Shown here piece by piece: positions 26,688-34,441 of a stretch of DNA of 64,000 nucleotides (position 1 is the stretch's first letter; every line of letters starts with the position of its first letter). The DNA comes from Candidatus Saccharimonadota bacterium (GTDB taxonomy: Bacteria; Patescibacteriota; Saccharimonadia; Saccharimonadales; UBA4665), in the NCBI GenBank assembly GCA_028289125.1, contig JAQGGZ010000010.1, positions 62,001 through 126,000 of the forward strand, in the 5' to 3' direction. The position numbers were made by a program, and so were the translations under genes. The notes beneath the pieces are model-generated. The model saw nothing but the letters and a program-made list of their open reading frames with translations, had not been told where the DNA came from and made no database searches.

Positions 26688-26711
26688 AGACTTCTTATAA
26701 AAAAGACGTCT
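26688..26711 (-). terminator. Hairpin downstream of the SemiSWEET-like gene
   Basis: AGACTTCTT (26688-26696) and AAGACGTCT (26703-26711) pair with one mismatch around an A/T loop. On the minus strand it follows the gene at 26761-27018 and precedes the promoter of the 59-residue gene. Confidence 0.5.
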
Positions 26712-26760
26712 AATAATCGCAAACTCTTTGCCTGGCCAGCGTGGACGTAGTTCGAACATA

Positions 26761-27018
26761 TCAGATCAATAATAAGCCGATAACAACCAATGCTTGTGAG
26801 AACACCCATAGAAAACCGGAAACGATCAAAGGCCTATCCTTTCTATATATTCCATAATAAAGCCATATACAAGAGGAAAGTGTGTACAATGACCACGTTA
26901 CAAGTGAAACGCCGCCGGTATTTTCATTTTTATATATCTCTATGATTTGAGGGATTGTTGCGATAGGTTCAATGGTCGCAAAGATTAACATGAAACGTTC
27001 GAAATATTTCCGGTGCAT
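26761..27018 (-). CDS. SemiSWEET/PQ-loop family membrane protein
   Basis: The 85-residue protein has three transmembrane helices and the PQ-loop signature: ATIEPIATIPQIIEIYKNENTGGVSLVTW, then SSCIWLYYGIYRKDRPLI. This is the size of a half-SWEET unit, which dimerises to move sugars or related small solutes. The start at the ATG at 27018 is supported by TATAGT (27025-27030) 6 nt upstream with a TGC extension, predicting a leaderless mRNA; an in-frame start 13 codons further up would include the promoter. Confidence 0.8.
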   Translation of the reverse strand: MHRKYFERFMLIFATIEPIATIPQIIEIYKNENTGGVSLVTWSLYTLSSCIWLYYGIYRKDRPLIVSGFLWVFSQALVVIGLLLI

Positions 27019-27075
27019 AGAGTAACTATAGCAAACACTAGCGATTAAAGGCGGCACGCTGAACGCGAGCCTTAC

Positions 27076-27104
27076 GACTGCCTATCGTTGACGTATATCG
27101 CAAC
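27076..27104 (+). repeat. Intergenic repeat copy C (partial)
   Basis: GACTGCCTATCGTTGACG followed by TAT matches the start of copies A and B at most positions and then diverges. It lies between the stop of the 27107-27385 gene and the promoter of the SemiSWEET-like gene. Confidence 0.5.
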
Positions 27105-27106
27105 TA

Positions 27107-27385
27107 CTAATGCTGATCGCGGCCGGGTGCGTCATAGAACTCCCGTTTACGCCATTTCTTTTCGCCGCGTTCCCATATTACAGTATCTTCACTTATTTTT
27201 TTGAACGCTGACAGCACACTGCCTTTAATAGAGGGGCTGCCGCTGTTAGTTACAGTGGTAAAGCCGCTGCCAAACTGCTTGTTGATCATGTAATGTGCAT
27301 TATTCTGAGACAACTCACCATGCTCTTTGACGACCGATAGCATCCATTCTGCCACATCGCTTGTTGTTGTCGGATCTTTAGTCAT
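27107..27385 (-). CDS. Small unknown protein
   Basis: The 92-residue basic protein starts MTKDPTTTSDVAEWMLSVVKEHGELSQN and continues with YMINKQFGSGFTTVTNSGSPSIKGSVLSAFKKI and VIWERGEKKWRKREF. The pattern (short helix, winged turn, GEKKWRKR) suggests a winged-helix-like fold, as seen in small restriction- or nuclease-associated proteins, but I do not recognise the family. The ATG at 27385 follows a perfect TATAAT (27395-27400) by 9 nt, so its leader is 0-3 nt. Confidence 0.6.
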   Translation of the reverse strand: MTKDPTTTSDVAEWMLSVVKEHGELSQNNAHYMINKQFGSGFTTVTNSGSPSIKGSVLSAFKKISEDTVIWERGEKKWRKREFYDAPGRDQH

Positions 27386-27446
27386 TCTTAACAGATTATA
27401 GCAAAATAAAAAGACCTCCAAAGAAGTCTATTATAATGCTTGTGCA

Positions 27447-27464
27447 TGGCTGGGGATGAGGGAT
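27447..27464 (-). repeat. Duplicated 3' end of tRNA-Gln
   Basis: The 18 bases here are identical to 27615-27632, the 3' acceptor strand and CCA of the tRNA-Gln gene. They are preceded on the + side by a degenerate AGAC/GTCT hairpin (27409-27430 region) like the real terminator at 27578-27615. No tRNA body is attached. It looks like an integration or recombination scar. Confidence 0.65.
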
Positions 27465-27577
27465 AAACGCACGCCTGCAGCCATGCTCGCAGCCAGCTGC
27501 TGCGCACGGCTTTGGCGACCGTACCCCCGATCTGGCTCGCTTTGCTCGCTGATCGGGGGTTCGCGTCCGTCGTCGGC
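27465..27577. other. Intervening segment between the two tRNA 3' ends
   Basis: Contains no plausible gene. CCCCCGATC and GATCGGGGG (near 27523 and 27551) are inverted and flank a GCTCGC-rich core. GATCGGGGGTTCG at 27551-27563 copies 13 bases of the tRNA-Gln T-arm in inverted orientation. Confidence 0.5.
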
Positions 27578-27615
27578 AATTAAAAAAGACCTACTGAAGC
27601 AGGTCTTTTTTAATT
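27578..27615. terminator. Long perfect inverted-repeat terminator of tRNA-Gln
   Basis: AATTAAAAAAGACCT (27578-27592) and AGGTCTTTTTTAATT (27601-27615) form a perfect 15 bp stem with an 8 nt loop and a T-run on both strands. It immediately follows the CCA end of the tRNA (minus strand). Confidence 0.85.
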
Positions 27616-27688
27616 GGCTGGGGATGAGGGATTCGAACCCCCGATCTCGGGACCAGAACCCGGTGCCTTACCACTTGGCCAATCCCCA
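27615..27688 (-). tRNA. tRNA-Gln (anticodon CTG)
   Basis: On the minus strand a 74 nt cloverleaf: acceptor TGGGGAT/ATCCCCA, D-arm GCCAAGTGGTAAGGC, anticodon stem CCGGG/CCCGA with loop TTCTGGT (anticodon CTG), a 4 nt variable loop, T-arm GGGGG-TTCGAAT-CCCTC, discriminator G and encoded CCA. The outermost anticodon pair is C-A rather than a standard pair. It reads CAG codons. A GatCAB-type amidotransferase (GatC and GatA are at 62.4-64 kb) may be needed to make Gln-tRNA if the organism lacks GlnRS; that cannot be judged here. Confidence 0.93.
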
Positions 27689-27700
27689 ATACAAGAGACG

Positions 27701-27706
27701 ATTATA
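27701..27706 (-). promoter_or_regulatory. -10 box of the tRNA-Gln gene
   Basis: TATAAT on the minus strand with a TGC extension just upstream, about 12 nt before the mature tRNA 5' end at 27688. The -35 region (TAGGCA) is weak. A 7-1-7 palindrome, AATTCAG-C-CTGAATT, lies at 27731-27745, between this promoter and the divergent SGNH gene. Confidence 0.6.
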
Positions 27707-27784
27707 GCAAAGAACGTGTGGATTGCCTAGAATTCAGCCTGAATTTTAACAGCCACGCAAAAGAAATGAGCTTACCTTAAAGAT

Positions 27785-28750
27785 ATGAGAGTAAGAGCAT
27801 ACCTGACAAGAATAACAGCAGCGACCCTGATCATTACGACGCTGGCTCTGATGGCCATGCCGCTGGTGGCTCGGGCCGAATCATGTAATCTGATTCAAAC
27901 CGGTCTATGGCAGGGCGCCAGTTATGCGTTTGGGGTAAGTATGAGCTGTACTCAATCCGTCAATTCCAGTAAGCCTTACTCGCCTCAGGAGCCCCCGACC
28001 CGTAACTCTGGATTATATGTAGCACTTGGTGACTCGGTAGCGGCCGGGCTCGGCCTGCCTGTGGCCTCGCCGGCCGATCAGACCTGCGGCGTGTCGGCTC
28101 AAGCATACCCGTCGGCCGTGGCAGCCGCCTTTCAGTATCCATATATCAATGCCGCTTGCAGCGGTGCCACGGCCGGGGACCTGGTGTCCGAACAGCATCT
28201 GCCCAACACCAGCCGGGACATCGAACCGCAACTGGACACAGCTTTTGCTAACGGGACGCCGGCCCTCATCACGATTACGGCCGGCGCGAACGACGTGTAC
28301 TGGCAGTACTTCGCGCGTAATTGTTATACCGGGGGAACCTGTGGTGACCGAGGGGATGAAATAGCCTATCGGAGTTTTTTGACCGGCCTCCGCATAAAGT
28401 ATGAGTACGTGCTCAGTGACATCTATAGCCGCAGTAACGGTCAGCCGCCGAAGGTGGTTCTGACGGGCTACTATCACTTGGCGTCTGGTAACTGCAGCGG
28501 CCAGTTGTCCAACGTCACACCGGCCGAAGAGTCGTGGCTAGACGCCCGGACGGACGATTTGAACCGGGCGATCCAGCGTACGGCAAACGACTACTCATTC
28601 GCGGCTTTCGCACCGGTCAGTTTCAGCGGTCATGAATTATGTAGTGCTGACTCGTGGATCCAGGGCCTGAACAGCCCGGCGCCACTGCACCCGACCGCCC
28701 GTGGCCAGCAGGTTATTGCCCAATCGGTGATTTCCGCTGTCAATAACTAG
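27785..28750 (+). CDS. Secreted SGNH/GDSL-family hydrolase
   Basis: The 321-residue protein has a signal peptide (cleaved after ARA near 31). The domain carries the four SGNH blocks: YVALGDSVAAGLG (Ser84), ACSGATAGD (Gly), ITAGANDVY (Asn169) and a late LHPTARGQQ (His near 303). Secreted members hydrolyse esters of lipids or polysaccharides. Several paired cysteines (about 34 and 55, 101 and 125) could form disulfides. TACCTT (27773-27778) lies 6 nt before the ATG, so a leaderless transcript is possible. The closest likely role is lipase or deacetylase at the surface. Confidence 0.9.
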   Translation: MRVRAYLTRITAATLIITTLALMAMPLVARAESCNLIQTGLWQGASYAFGVSMSCTQSVNSSKPYSPQEPPTRNSGLYVALGDSVAAGLGLPVASPADQTCGVSAQAYPSAVAAAFQYPYINAACSGATAGDLVSEQHLPNTSRDIEPQLDTAFANGTPALITITAGANDVYWQYFARNCYTGGTCGDRGDEIAYRSFLTGLRIKYEYVLSDIYSRSNGQPPKVVLTGYYHLASGNCSGQLSNVTPAEESWLDARTDDLNRAIQRTANDYSFAAFAPVSFSGHELCSADSWIQGLNSPAPLHPTARGQQVIAQSVISAVNN

Positions 28751-28771
28751 CTGTCAATAACTATTAGTCGG

Positions 28772-29077
28772 CTAGCGTCGGTTTGATACGCCACTGATAA
28801 GCGCACCAATAAGTCCGTACACGGCAACAGCGGTCAGGGCGGCGATATCGAAGAACCGTTGACCGGCTATGATCGACTGGTTGAAAATGCCACGAAATGG
28901 AGCCACCAAGGGCTCGCTGGCGTTGTAGACGAACATCACGAAGCCGTTAAGGCTGTTGGCGTTGAGCAGTTCGAGTAAGAATCTTAAGAGGCATAGGGCG
29001 GTCATTACACCGAATACCACGTATATCAGCGAAGCGATGACTGATCCGTTCTGGTTGTGACGTAGGGTGTTGCTCAT
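28772..29077 (-). CDS. YggT-family membrane protein
   Basis: The 101-residue protein has two long hydrophobic regions with the YggT pattern: VIASLIYVVFGVMTALCLLRFLLELL and then NASEPLVAPFRGIFNQSI, followed by DIAALTAVAVYGLI. YggT proteins are small inner-membrane proteins linked to osmotic adaptation or septum organisation, mostly unproven. I start at 29077 (AATAAT lies 6 nt upstream), since the longer frame adds an improbable N-terminus. The gene is convergent with the SGNH hydrolase, 22 bp apart. Confidence 0.8.
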   Translation of the reverse strand: MSNTLRHNQNGSVIASLIYVVFGVMTALCLLRFLLELLNANSLNGFVMFVYNASEPLVAPFRGIFNQSIIAGQRFFDIAALTAVAVYGLIGALISGVSNRR

Positions 29078-29151
29078 AAACCTATTATTAATCTTAAAGT
29101 CGTAACAGTTTATTAAATACTTCACAGCCGTTTTAGTTCATAATAATGGTT

Positions 29152-29970
29152 ATGAGTTTTCAGACTGACTTTCAGCACTGGTGGCATGGGCGGCTGCGGC
29201 GGCCTTTCGGGCTCCATGTCAGCATCCGGACAGAGGAGGGCACGCCTCTGCTTCTATTACACGGCTTGGGCTCGGGTGGTTTGGCTTGGCAGGGGCTGGT
29301 CAGACAGACCGGTTCGCGCTGGCAGGTGGTGGCGCCTGATTTATTGGGATTCGGTCGGTCACCCCAGCCGGACTTCATCGATTACACCGTCGATGATCAT
29401 GCCAAGGCGGTAGCCAAGGTCATCCGCCAGACATATGGCCGCAAAAGGATCACAGTCATGGCCCACTCGATGGGGTGTCTGGTGGCAATCAGGCTCAGCC
29501 AGATGCGCGGCGTGAAAATTGATCGCCTGATACTCTATGAACCGCCGCTATTGTCGGTGGCGGAAGCGCGACGGTTGAAGCGGTTGCCACGTTACAAGGA
29601 TCTATACCGCCGGGCAGCTGAAAACCCTCAGGTCCTGATGACATTTTCAAAACTATTAGCCAGGGTGATTTCCGAAACGCCTTTCAATGTCTCGTCCGAC
29701 AACTGGCTACCGAACGAGCGGAGTCTGCGCAACACCATCCTTCGTCAGGACGCGATTGAAGTCCTGGAAAACATACGGATACGCACCGATATCGCTTACG
29801 GGCGGTTCGACTTCATCGTCGACAGCAAATCTGCCCGTCGCAAGCTAAAAAAGAACCCGTTCATTCATTTCCACCAGATAAATGATACGCATGGCGTCAG
29901 CCGGTTATCGAACGGCGCCTTGGTGAAGTTATTAGACAAGCCCCGGCTGACAGAGACGAAACCGGTGTAG
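29152..29970 (+). CDS. Alpha/beta hydrolase
   Basis: The 272-residue protein has the canonical fold: LLLLHGLGSGGLAW oxyanion segment, DLLGFGRSPQP, nucleophile elbow AHSMGC with Ser near 106, and a late INDTHGVSR carrying the probable catalytic His. Cap-region helices sit between. Substrate cannot be inferred. CATAAT (29139-29144) precedes the ATG at 29152 by 7 nt; an ATG at 29146 falls inside that gap. The polysaccharide deacetylase gene follows after 15 bp. Confidence 0.88.
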   Translation: MSFQTDFQHWWHGRLRRPFGLHVSIRTEEGTPLLLLHGLGSGGLAWQGLVRQTGSRWQVVAPDLLGFGRSPQPDFIDYTVDDHAKAVAKVIRQTYGRKRITVMAHSMGCLVAIRLSQMRGVKIDRLILYEPPLLSVAEARRLKRLPRYKDLYRRAAENPQVLMTFSKLLARVISETPFNVSSDNWLPNERSLRNTILRQDAIEVLENIRIRTDIAYGRFDFIVDSKSARRKLKKNPFIHFHQINDTHGVSRLSNGALVKLLDKPRLTETKPV

Positions 29971-29985
29971 TATACTGGCGCCTAC

Positions 29986-30744
29986 ATGCACGGTTTAGGG
30001 TTCTATCAGCGGACGATCAACGTCTTACTCGTAGTCGGCTTCTTGCTACTCGCGAGTTTTGGCTACCTGCGTTTGCAAGCCGGTTCGACTGGCATGATGC
30101 TGCGCGAGCAGATCGTCGCAGCCGACACGAGGATCATTCCGGATTACGAATTGCCACCCGTGCAAGACGGGCGTGTGCCGGTCATTCTGCGTATCCCGAC
30201 GGCCAAACCAGTCGTCTTTCTGACGTTGGATGACGGCATGACCCGCCGGCCGGAAATGATCGCCGAGCTCAGGCGGCATCACATCAAAGCCAGCTTGTTT
30301 CTCAATGATATCTACGCCCGAGAGGATCCGGCATTCTTCAGAACTCTCGTACGAAACGGCTCCGTCATCGAGAACCACACGCTTAGTCACGCCGATTTGG
30401 CCTCGCTCTCGTACGAGGACCAGGCTACAGAAATCTGCAATAACTCCACGAAGATGAATACGGCGTTCGGGCATCAACCGCGGTTACTGAGGGCACCTTA
30501 CGGCAGTTATAACGATGATACCCGCCGTGCTGCCGCCAGCTGCGGGATGCGGGCTCTCGTGCAATGGCATGCCAAAGTGAACGGTGGCAGTATCCAGTAC
30601 CAGGATGGTAAGGGGAAATTAGAAGCCGGTGATATCGTACTGATGCACTTCAGGCCGGAGTTCGAGGATGACTTGCGCGCGTTCGTGACCGCCACGCGTG
30701 AAGCCGGGCTCAAGCCACAGCTGCTTGAAGACTGGCTGCTTTAG
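29986..30744 (+). CDS. Membrane-anchored NodB-domain polysaccharide deacetylase
   Basis: The 252-residue protein has an N-terminal transmembrane segment (about 10-28) and a NodB homology domain: VVFLTLDDGMTRRPEMI (motif 1, the Asp base and metal ligand region), ENHTLSH (motif 2, metal His pair), RAPYGSYND (motif 3) and VLMHFRPE (late motif). Such enzymes remove acetyl groups from peptidoglycan or other glycans outside the cell. The TATACT at 29971-29976 ends 9 nt before the ATG. Its stop overlaps that of the convergent rarA by four bases. Confidence 0.9.
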   Translation: MHGLGFYQRTINVLLVVGFLLLASFGYLRLQAGSTGMMLREQIVAADTRIIPDYELPPVQDGRVPVILRIPTAKPVVFLTLDDGMTRRPEMIAELRRHHIKASLFLNDIYAREDPAFFRTLVRNGSVIENHTLSHADLASLSYEDQATEICNNSTKMNTAFGHQPRLLRAPYGSYNDDTRRAAASCGMRALVQWHAKVNGGSIQYQDGKGKLEAGDIVLMHFRPEFEDDLRAFVTATREAGLKPQLLEDWLL

Positions 30745-31919
30745 TCGGCGAAGAAATCAGTCCCTTGAAGGGCATCGGGTAGGAAGCCGCTGCCTGGTTT
30801 GAAGTCGGCCTGCCACTTGTAACCCTGGTTGTAGCCGAGGTCTTTCATAAGCTTCGTCGGGGCATTACGGAGGCTGAGCGGAACCGGCGCTTCAGGGTAT
30901 TGCTTGGCGGCAGCCTGCGCGGCGTACATGGCATCGCTGACTTCACGGGATTTCTTTGTCTTAGCGAGGATACTCGCACAATGGAACAGGTTGTACTGAC
31001 ATTCCGGCATGCCGATCCGCTCGACAGCCTGGAAGGTGGCGACCGCTAAGTTAAGTGCCGCCGGGGCGGCCAGGCCGATGTCTTCTGATGCGAAGATGAC
31101 CATCCGCCGGGCGATGAACTTAGGGTCCTCGCCGGCCTGAAGCATCCTGGCCAGCCAGTACAGCGTGGCTGTGGCATCCGAGCCGCGCATCGATTTGATG
31201 AACGCACTGATGACGTTGTAGTGAGTCTCGCCTTTTTTATCGTAGCCCGGCAGCTTAGTCTGGGCAGCTGTTTCGACCACTTTCGGTGTTATTGGATTCC
31301 CACCGGTAAGGCGGGCAGCCAGTTCGAGGTTACCGAGGGCCACCCGGGCATCGCCGGCAGATAATTCGGCAAGCAAGTCGATCGCTTTCGGGCTGATTTT
31401 GTACTTTTCTTGTTTGGCGGCCTGGCTGACGATCGTAACGATGTCATCCTTACCCAACGGTTCGAGTACCAGCACGCGGCTACGGCTGAGAAGGGGGTTG
31501 ATCACTTCAAAACTCGGGTTTTCGGTGGTCGCGCCGATAAGGATGATGGTGCCAGCTTCGACGTGCGGCAAAAACGCATCCTGCTGGGCTTTGTTAAAAC
31601 GGTGAATCTCGTCCACGAATAATATCGTGCGCATGCCAAGTCGTTGGTTCTGGCCGGCGTGTTCGATGACACGCGTGACATCGGCTTTGCCGGCAGTGAC
31701 GGCGGACAGCTCGATGAATTCAGCGCCGGTGCCCGCGGCGATGATACGTGCCAGCGTCGTCTTACCGCTGCCCGGCGGACCCCATAGAATCAGACTGGTC
31801 GGCTGTTGCTTTGCGATTATCTCGTGTATGATCTTGCCGGCGTCGACCAGATGATGCTGGCCCACGACGCCTTGAAGAGTTTCGGGTCGCATTCGTTCGG
31901 CTAATGGTCTCACATCCAT
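30741..31919 (-). CDS. rarA: Replication-associated recombination protein RarA (AAA+)
   Basis: The 392-residue protein has LILWGPPGSGKTTLARIIA (Walker A), TILFVDEIHRFNKAQQDAFLP (Walker B and sensor), IGATTENPSFEVINPLLSRS, and the C-terminal tetramerisation region with DPKFIARRMVIFASEDIGLA, all typical of RarA/MgsA. It acts on stalled replication forks. The ATG at 31919 follows TATAAT (31926-31931, minus) by 6 nt, so the mRNA is predicted leaderless, and this -10 overlaps that of the divergent DUF475 gene. Its end overlaps the convergent deacetylase by four bases. Confidence 0.94.
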   Translation of the reverse strand: MDVRPLAERMRPETLQGVVGQHHLVDAGKIIHEIIAKQQPTSLILWGPPGSGKTTLARIIAAGTGAEFIELSAVTAGKADVTRVIEHAGQNQRLGMRTILFVDEIHRFNKAQQDAFLPHVEAGTIILIGATTENPSFEVINPLLSRSRVLVLEPLGKDDIVTIVSQAAKQEKYKISPKAIDLLAELSAGDARVALGNLELAARLTGGNPITPKVVETAAQTKLPGYDKKGETHYNVISAFIKSMRGSDATATLYWLARMLQAGEDPKFIARRMVIFASEDIGLAAPAALNLAVATFQAVERIGMPECQYNLFHCASILAKTKKSREVSDAMYAAQAAAKQYPEAPVPLSLRNAPTKLMKDLGYNQGYKWQADFKPGSGFLPDALQGTDFFAD

Positions 31920-31925
31920 TTTTCT

Positions 31926-31933
31926 ATTATACT
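31926..31933. promoter_or_regulatory. Overlapping divergent -10 boxes for rarA and the DUF475 gene
   Basis: The same eight bases (ATTATACT) contain TATAAT for the minus strand and TATACT for the plus strand. Each lies 6 nt from its own start codon (31919 and 31940). The two promoters therefore cannot be melted independently. Confidence 0.7.
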
Positions 31934-31939
31934 AGTGAG

Positions 31940-32986
31940 ATGTCTCAAATATTTCATCCTCACTCACCGTTCCGTATATTCGCATTTTCAGTCGCAGCGA
32001 CAGTTGCCGCCGTAGTCGGGGTCATCCTCGGTCTCGGCTGGTCGGCCGTCGCCGTCACGGCCGTACTGATCGTAATCGAACTGGCTTTCAGTTTTGACAA
32101 CGCGATCATCAACGCCAAAGTACTCGCCAAGCTTTCCCCGCTGTGGCAGAAACTGTTCCTTAGTGTCGGTATCATCATCGCTATCTTCGGTATGCGGGTG
32201 GTATTCCCGATTCTCCTCGTGTCTATCACGGCCAGTCTCGGTTTCGGGCAGGTCATCGACATGGCGTTGCATGACTCAGAGCGGTACGCCCATTACCTTG
32301 AGTTGGCGCATCCCACATTGTCATCGTTCGGTGGTGCCTTCCTGCTGATGTTAGCGTTATCATTCTTCTTCGATGCCAAAAAGGAAGTTCACTGGCTTCG
32401 CTTTGAAAAGCATTTGCAGAAGACGGCCCACTGGACGCTGCCACCGGTCATAACCGCACTGGCCCTCGGTGGTCTTGCTCTCCTGCCGGCGAACGAACAT
32501 CCAGCCGAGACCATGAAGGCCGGACTGCTTGGAGCGGCCACCTATGCGGCGATTCAGCTCCTGCTTTACTTCGTCGGCAAGGTCGTCGACAAGGAGACTG
32601 CCGGTAAGGCCAAACATGTGACCGGCTGGGCTGCATTTATCTCCTTCATGTATCTTGAACTGCTTGATGCCAGCTTCTCATTTGACGGAGTCATCGGAGC
32701 ATTCGCCATCACGCAATCAGTCGTGCTTATCGCTGTCGGTCTGGGTGTCGGGGCAATCTGGGTCCGGTCACTGACGGTCTTCATGGTGCGCCGTAAGACA
32801 CTGGAAGCCTACGCTTTCCTGGAGCATGGTGCTCATTACGCCGTGTTGGTCCTGGCTATCATCATGTTACTCAGCCTGGTCAAGAGCGTACCGGAAGCGG
32901 TCACTGGCATCCTGACCATCGTCATTATCGGGTTATCGATCTGGGCCTCACGGCGCCGGAATGCATCGGATGTTGCCACGGCTTGA
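31940..32986 (+). CDS. DUF475/TerC-like integral membrane protein
   Basis: The 348-residue protein has eight to nine transmembrane segments. It contains IELAFSFDNAIINAKVL and later LELLDASFSFDGVIGAFAI, the paired acidic membrane motifs of the TerC/DUF475 group, which are linked to metal or tellurite resistance and metal export. The start at 31940 is supported by the -10 box 6 nt upstream; the longer frame begins inside rarA and is unlikely. Its 3' end overlaps the methyladenine glycosylase gene by 26 bp. Confidence 0.88.
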   Translation: MSQIFHPHSPFRIFAFSVAATVAAVVGVILGLGWSAVAVTAVLIVIELAFSFDNAIINAKVLAKLSPLWQKLFLSVGIIIAIFGMRVVFPILLVSITASLGFGQVIDMALHDSERYAHYLELAHPTLSSFGGAFLLMLALSFFFDAKKEVHWLRFEKHLQKTAHWTLPPVITALALGGLALLPANEHPAETMKAGLLGAATYAAIQLLLYFVGKVVDKETAGKAKHVTGWAAFISFMYLELLDASFSFDGVIGAFAITQSVVLIAVGLGVGAIWVRSLTVFMVRRKTLEAYAFLEHGAHYAVLVLAIIMLLSLVKSVPEAVTGILTIVIIGLSIWASRRRNASDVATA

Positions 32987-33548
32987 TGATCTGGCAGAAG
33001 TGGTCGCCCCACAACTGCTCGGCAGTCTGCTGATAAGGGAAGTCGATGGTCAACGGTTAGTCGGCCGGATCGTCGAAACGGAAGCGTATGGCGAAGGTGA
33101 CGCTGCCAGCCATAGCTATAAAGGTGAGACCCCTCGGACGAAAGTGATGTTCGGCCCGAGCGGCCATCTCTACGTGTATTTCACGTATGGGATGCATTAT
33201 TGCTGCAATGTAGTGTGCGGTCCGAGCGGTGTCGGGTCGGCCGTACTGATCCGTGCCATCGAGCCTGTCGAAGGCGAAGCGGTCATGGCAGAGCGGCGCA
33301 AACAATCAGGCGTACTCGTCACGAACGGACCGGCCAAACTTTGTCAGGCGCTGGCCATCGACCAAAAACTGAACGGTCATGACCTCAAGGAAGAGCCTCT
33401 CAAGTTGGAACTACGGCCTGCTTTACCGAAGAAACAGATCGGTGTATCACCGCGTATCGGTATTACCAAAGCCGTAGACGTACCATGGCGTTTTTATATC
33501 AAGGACAACCCGTACCTCTCTGTCAGGAATGTGACAAATAGCACTTGA
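32961..33548 (+). CDS. 3-methyladenine DNA glycosylase (MPG/AAG family)
   Basis: The 195-residue protein carries LGSLLIREVDGQRLVGRIVETEAY, DAASHSYKGETPRTKVMFG, LYVYFTYGMHYCCNVV and IRAIEPVEG, the ordered signatures of the eukaryotic-type MPG family in bacteria. The catalytic Glu lies in VETEAY and the intercalating Tyr in the YFTYGMHY segment. It removes alkylated purines. It overlaps the DUF475 gene by 26 bp and probably shares its transcript, then ends at a strong terminator. A GTG or later ATG start is possible (MLPRLDDL). Confidence 0.9.
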   Translation: MHRMLPRLDDLAEVVAPQLLGSLLIREVDGQRLVGRIVETEAYGEGDAASHSYKGETPRTKVMFGPSGHLYVYFTYGMHYCCNVVCGPSGVGSAVLIRAIEPVEGEAVMAERRKQSGVLVTNGPAKLCQALAIDQKLNGHDLKEEPLKLELRPALPKKQIGVSPRIGITKAVDVPWRFYIKDNPYLSVRNVTNST

Positions 33549-33599
33549 AATCATAGGTTGCAAAGCATAAGCTAGTAATAGGAAGTGTGAGGCTTCCAC

Positions 33600-33632
33600 G
33601 AACCAGGCAATTGTTGGCCTGGTTCTTTTTTT
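33600..33632 (+). terminator. Intrinsic terminator after the glycosylase gene
   Basis: GAACCAGGC (33600-33608) pairs perfectly with GCCTGGTTC (33617-33625), followed by seven T. A smaller GGAAG/CTTCC hairpin precedes it. The nominal longer frame of the ZIP gene runs through this terminator, which argues for the later ZIP start. Confidence 0.9.
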
Positions 33633-33676
33633 ATGGAGTGTTGCTATCCGGCGGTCCGCACGCCATACTGATTGCT

Positions 33677-34423
33677 ATGCTTGCACTCACCTGGGCCGTT
33701 ACCGCTACCATCGCCGCATTCATCGGCGGCTTGTTCGTCTTCCGGAATCGTCGGCACCTCCATAACATCCTCGGCCTGACCGCCGGTGTACTGATCGGTG
33801 CCGTCGCCTTTGATCTGCTGCCGGAAATCTTCGACACTCTGAGTGACCTCAACCAGCAACCAACCTTCGCCATGATCGGCTTGGTCGCCGGGTTCCTTCT
33901 GTTCCATATCATCGAAAAAGGGCTGGCCTTGCACCGGACCCATAGCAGTCCCGAGACGCCGACCGAGCAGGAGCAGCACGGTCACCACAGCGTATTGGCC
34001 ACCGGACTTGCACTCTGTTTCCATAGCTTGCTCGATGGTATAGCTATCGGCGTATCATTCCAGGCAGACAGCCGGATCGGGCTGGCTGTCGCTATCGCCG
34101 TCGTCGCACACCGGTTCTCGGACGGTATCAATATCGTCAGCCTTGTGCTGGCGCGTCACAAGAGCGATCTTCGTCTGGCGCGTATATTCTTGGTTGCCGT
34201 CGCGCTGGCACCGATCGTCGGCGTATTATTGACTCTCATGCTCACTATTTCGCCCGCCGTACTAGTGATTTACCTCGCCTTCATTGCCGGATTCCTGCTC
34301 CACATCGTCGCCAGCGAGGTCCTGCCGGAAGCCCACGGTCATCACTCGACGTATCTGTCTATCGCACTGACGGTGGTCGGCGTGGTCTTCATGTTCGTCG
34401 TCAGCCATTACGCATCGATCTGA
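33677..34423 (+). CDS. ZIP-family metal transporter
   Basis: The 248-residue protein has seven or eight transmembrane segments, a cytoplasmic His-rich loop (SPETPTEQEQHGHH), and the ZIP motifs LCFHSLLDGIAIGVSF and VVAHRFSDGINIVSL, whose His, Asp and Glu residues bind metal. A HGHH near the end also fits. Likely cargo is Zn2+ or Fe2+. I set the start at the ATG at 33677: CATACT (33664-33669) is 7 nt upstream and the terminator of the previous gene lies in the longer frame. Confidence 0.85.
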   Translation: MLALTWAVTATIAAFIGGLFVFRNRRHLHNILGLTAGVLIGAVAFDLLPEIFDTLSDLNQQPTFAMIGLVAGFLLFHIIEKGLALHRTHSSPETPTEQEQHGHHSVLATGLALCFHSLLDGIAIGVSFQADSRIGLAVAIAVVAHRFSDGINIVSLVLARHKSDLRLARIFLVAVALAPIVGVLLTLMLTISPAVLVIYLAFIAGFLLHIVASEVLPEAHGHHSTYLSIALTVVGVVFMFVVSHYASI

Positions 34424-34441
34424 AGTGCTACAATTAGTGTA

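Noticed and set aside
27456-27707. An 83-codon + strand frame containing MRDSNPRSRDQNPVP
   Set aside because: It is the antisense of tRNA-Gln and its terminator; this peptide is a well-known false translation of tRNA genes.
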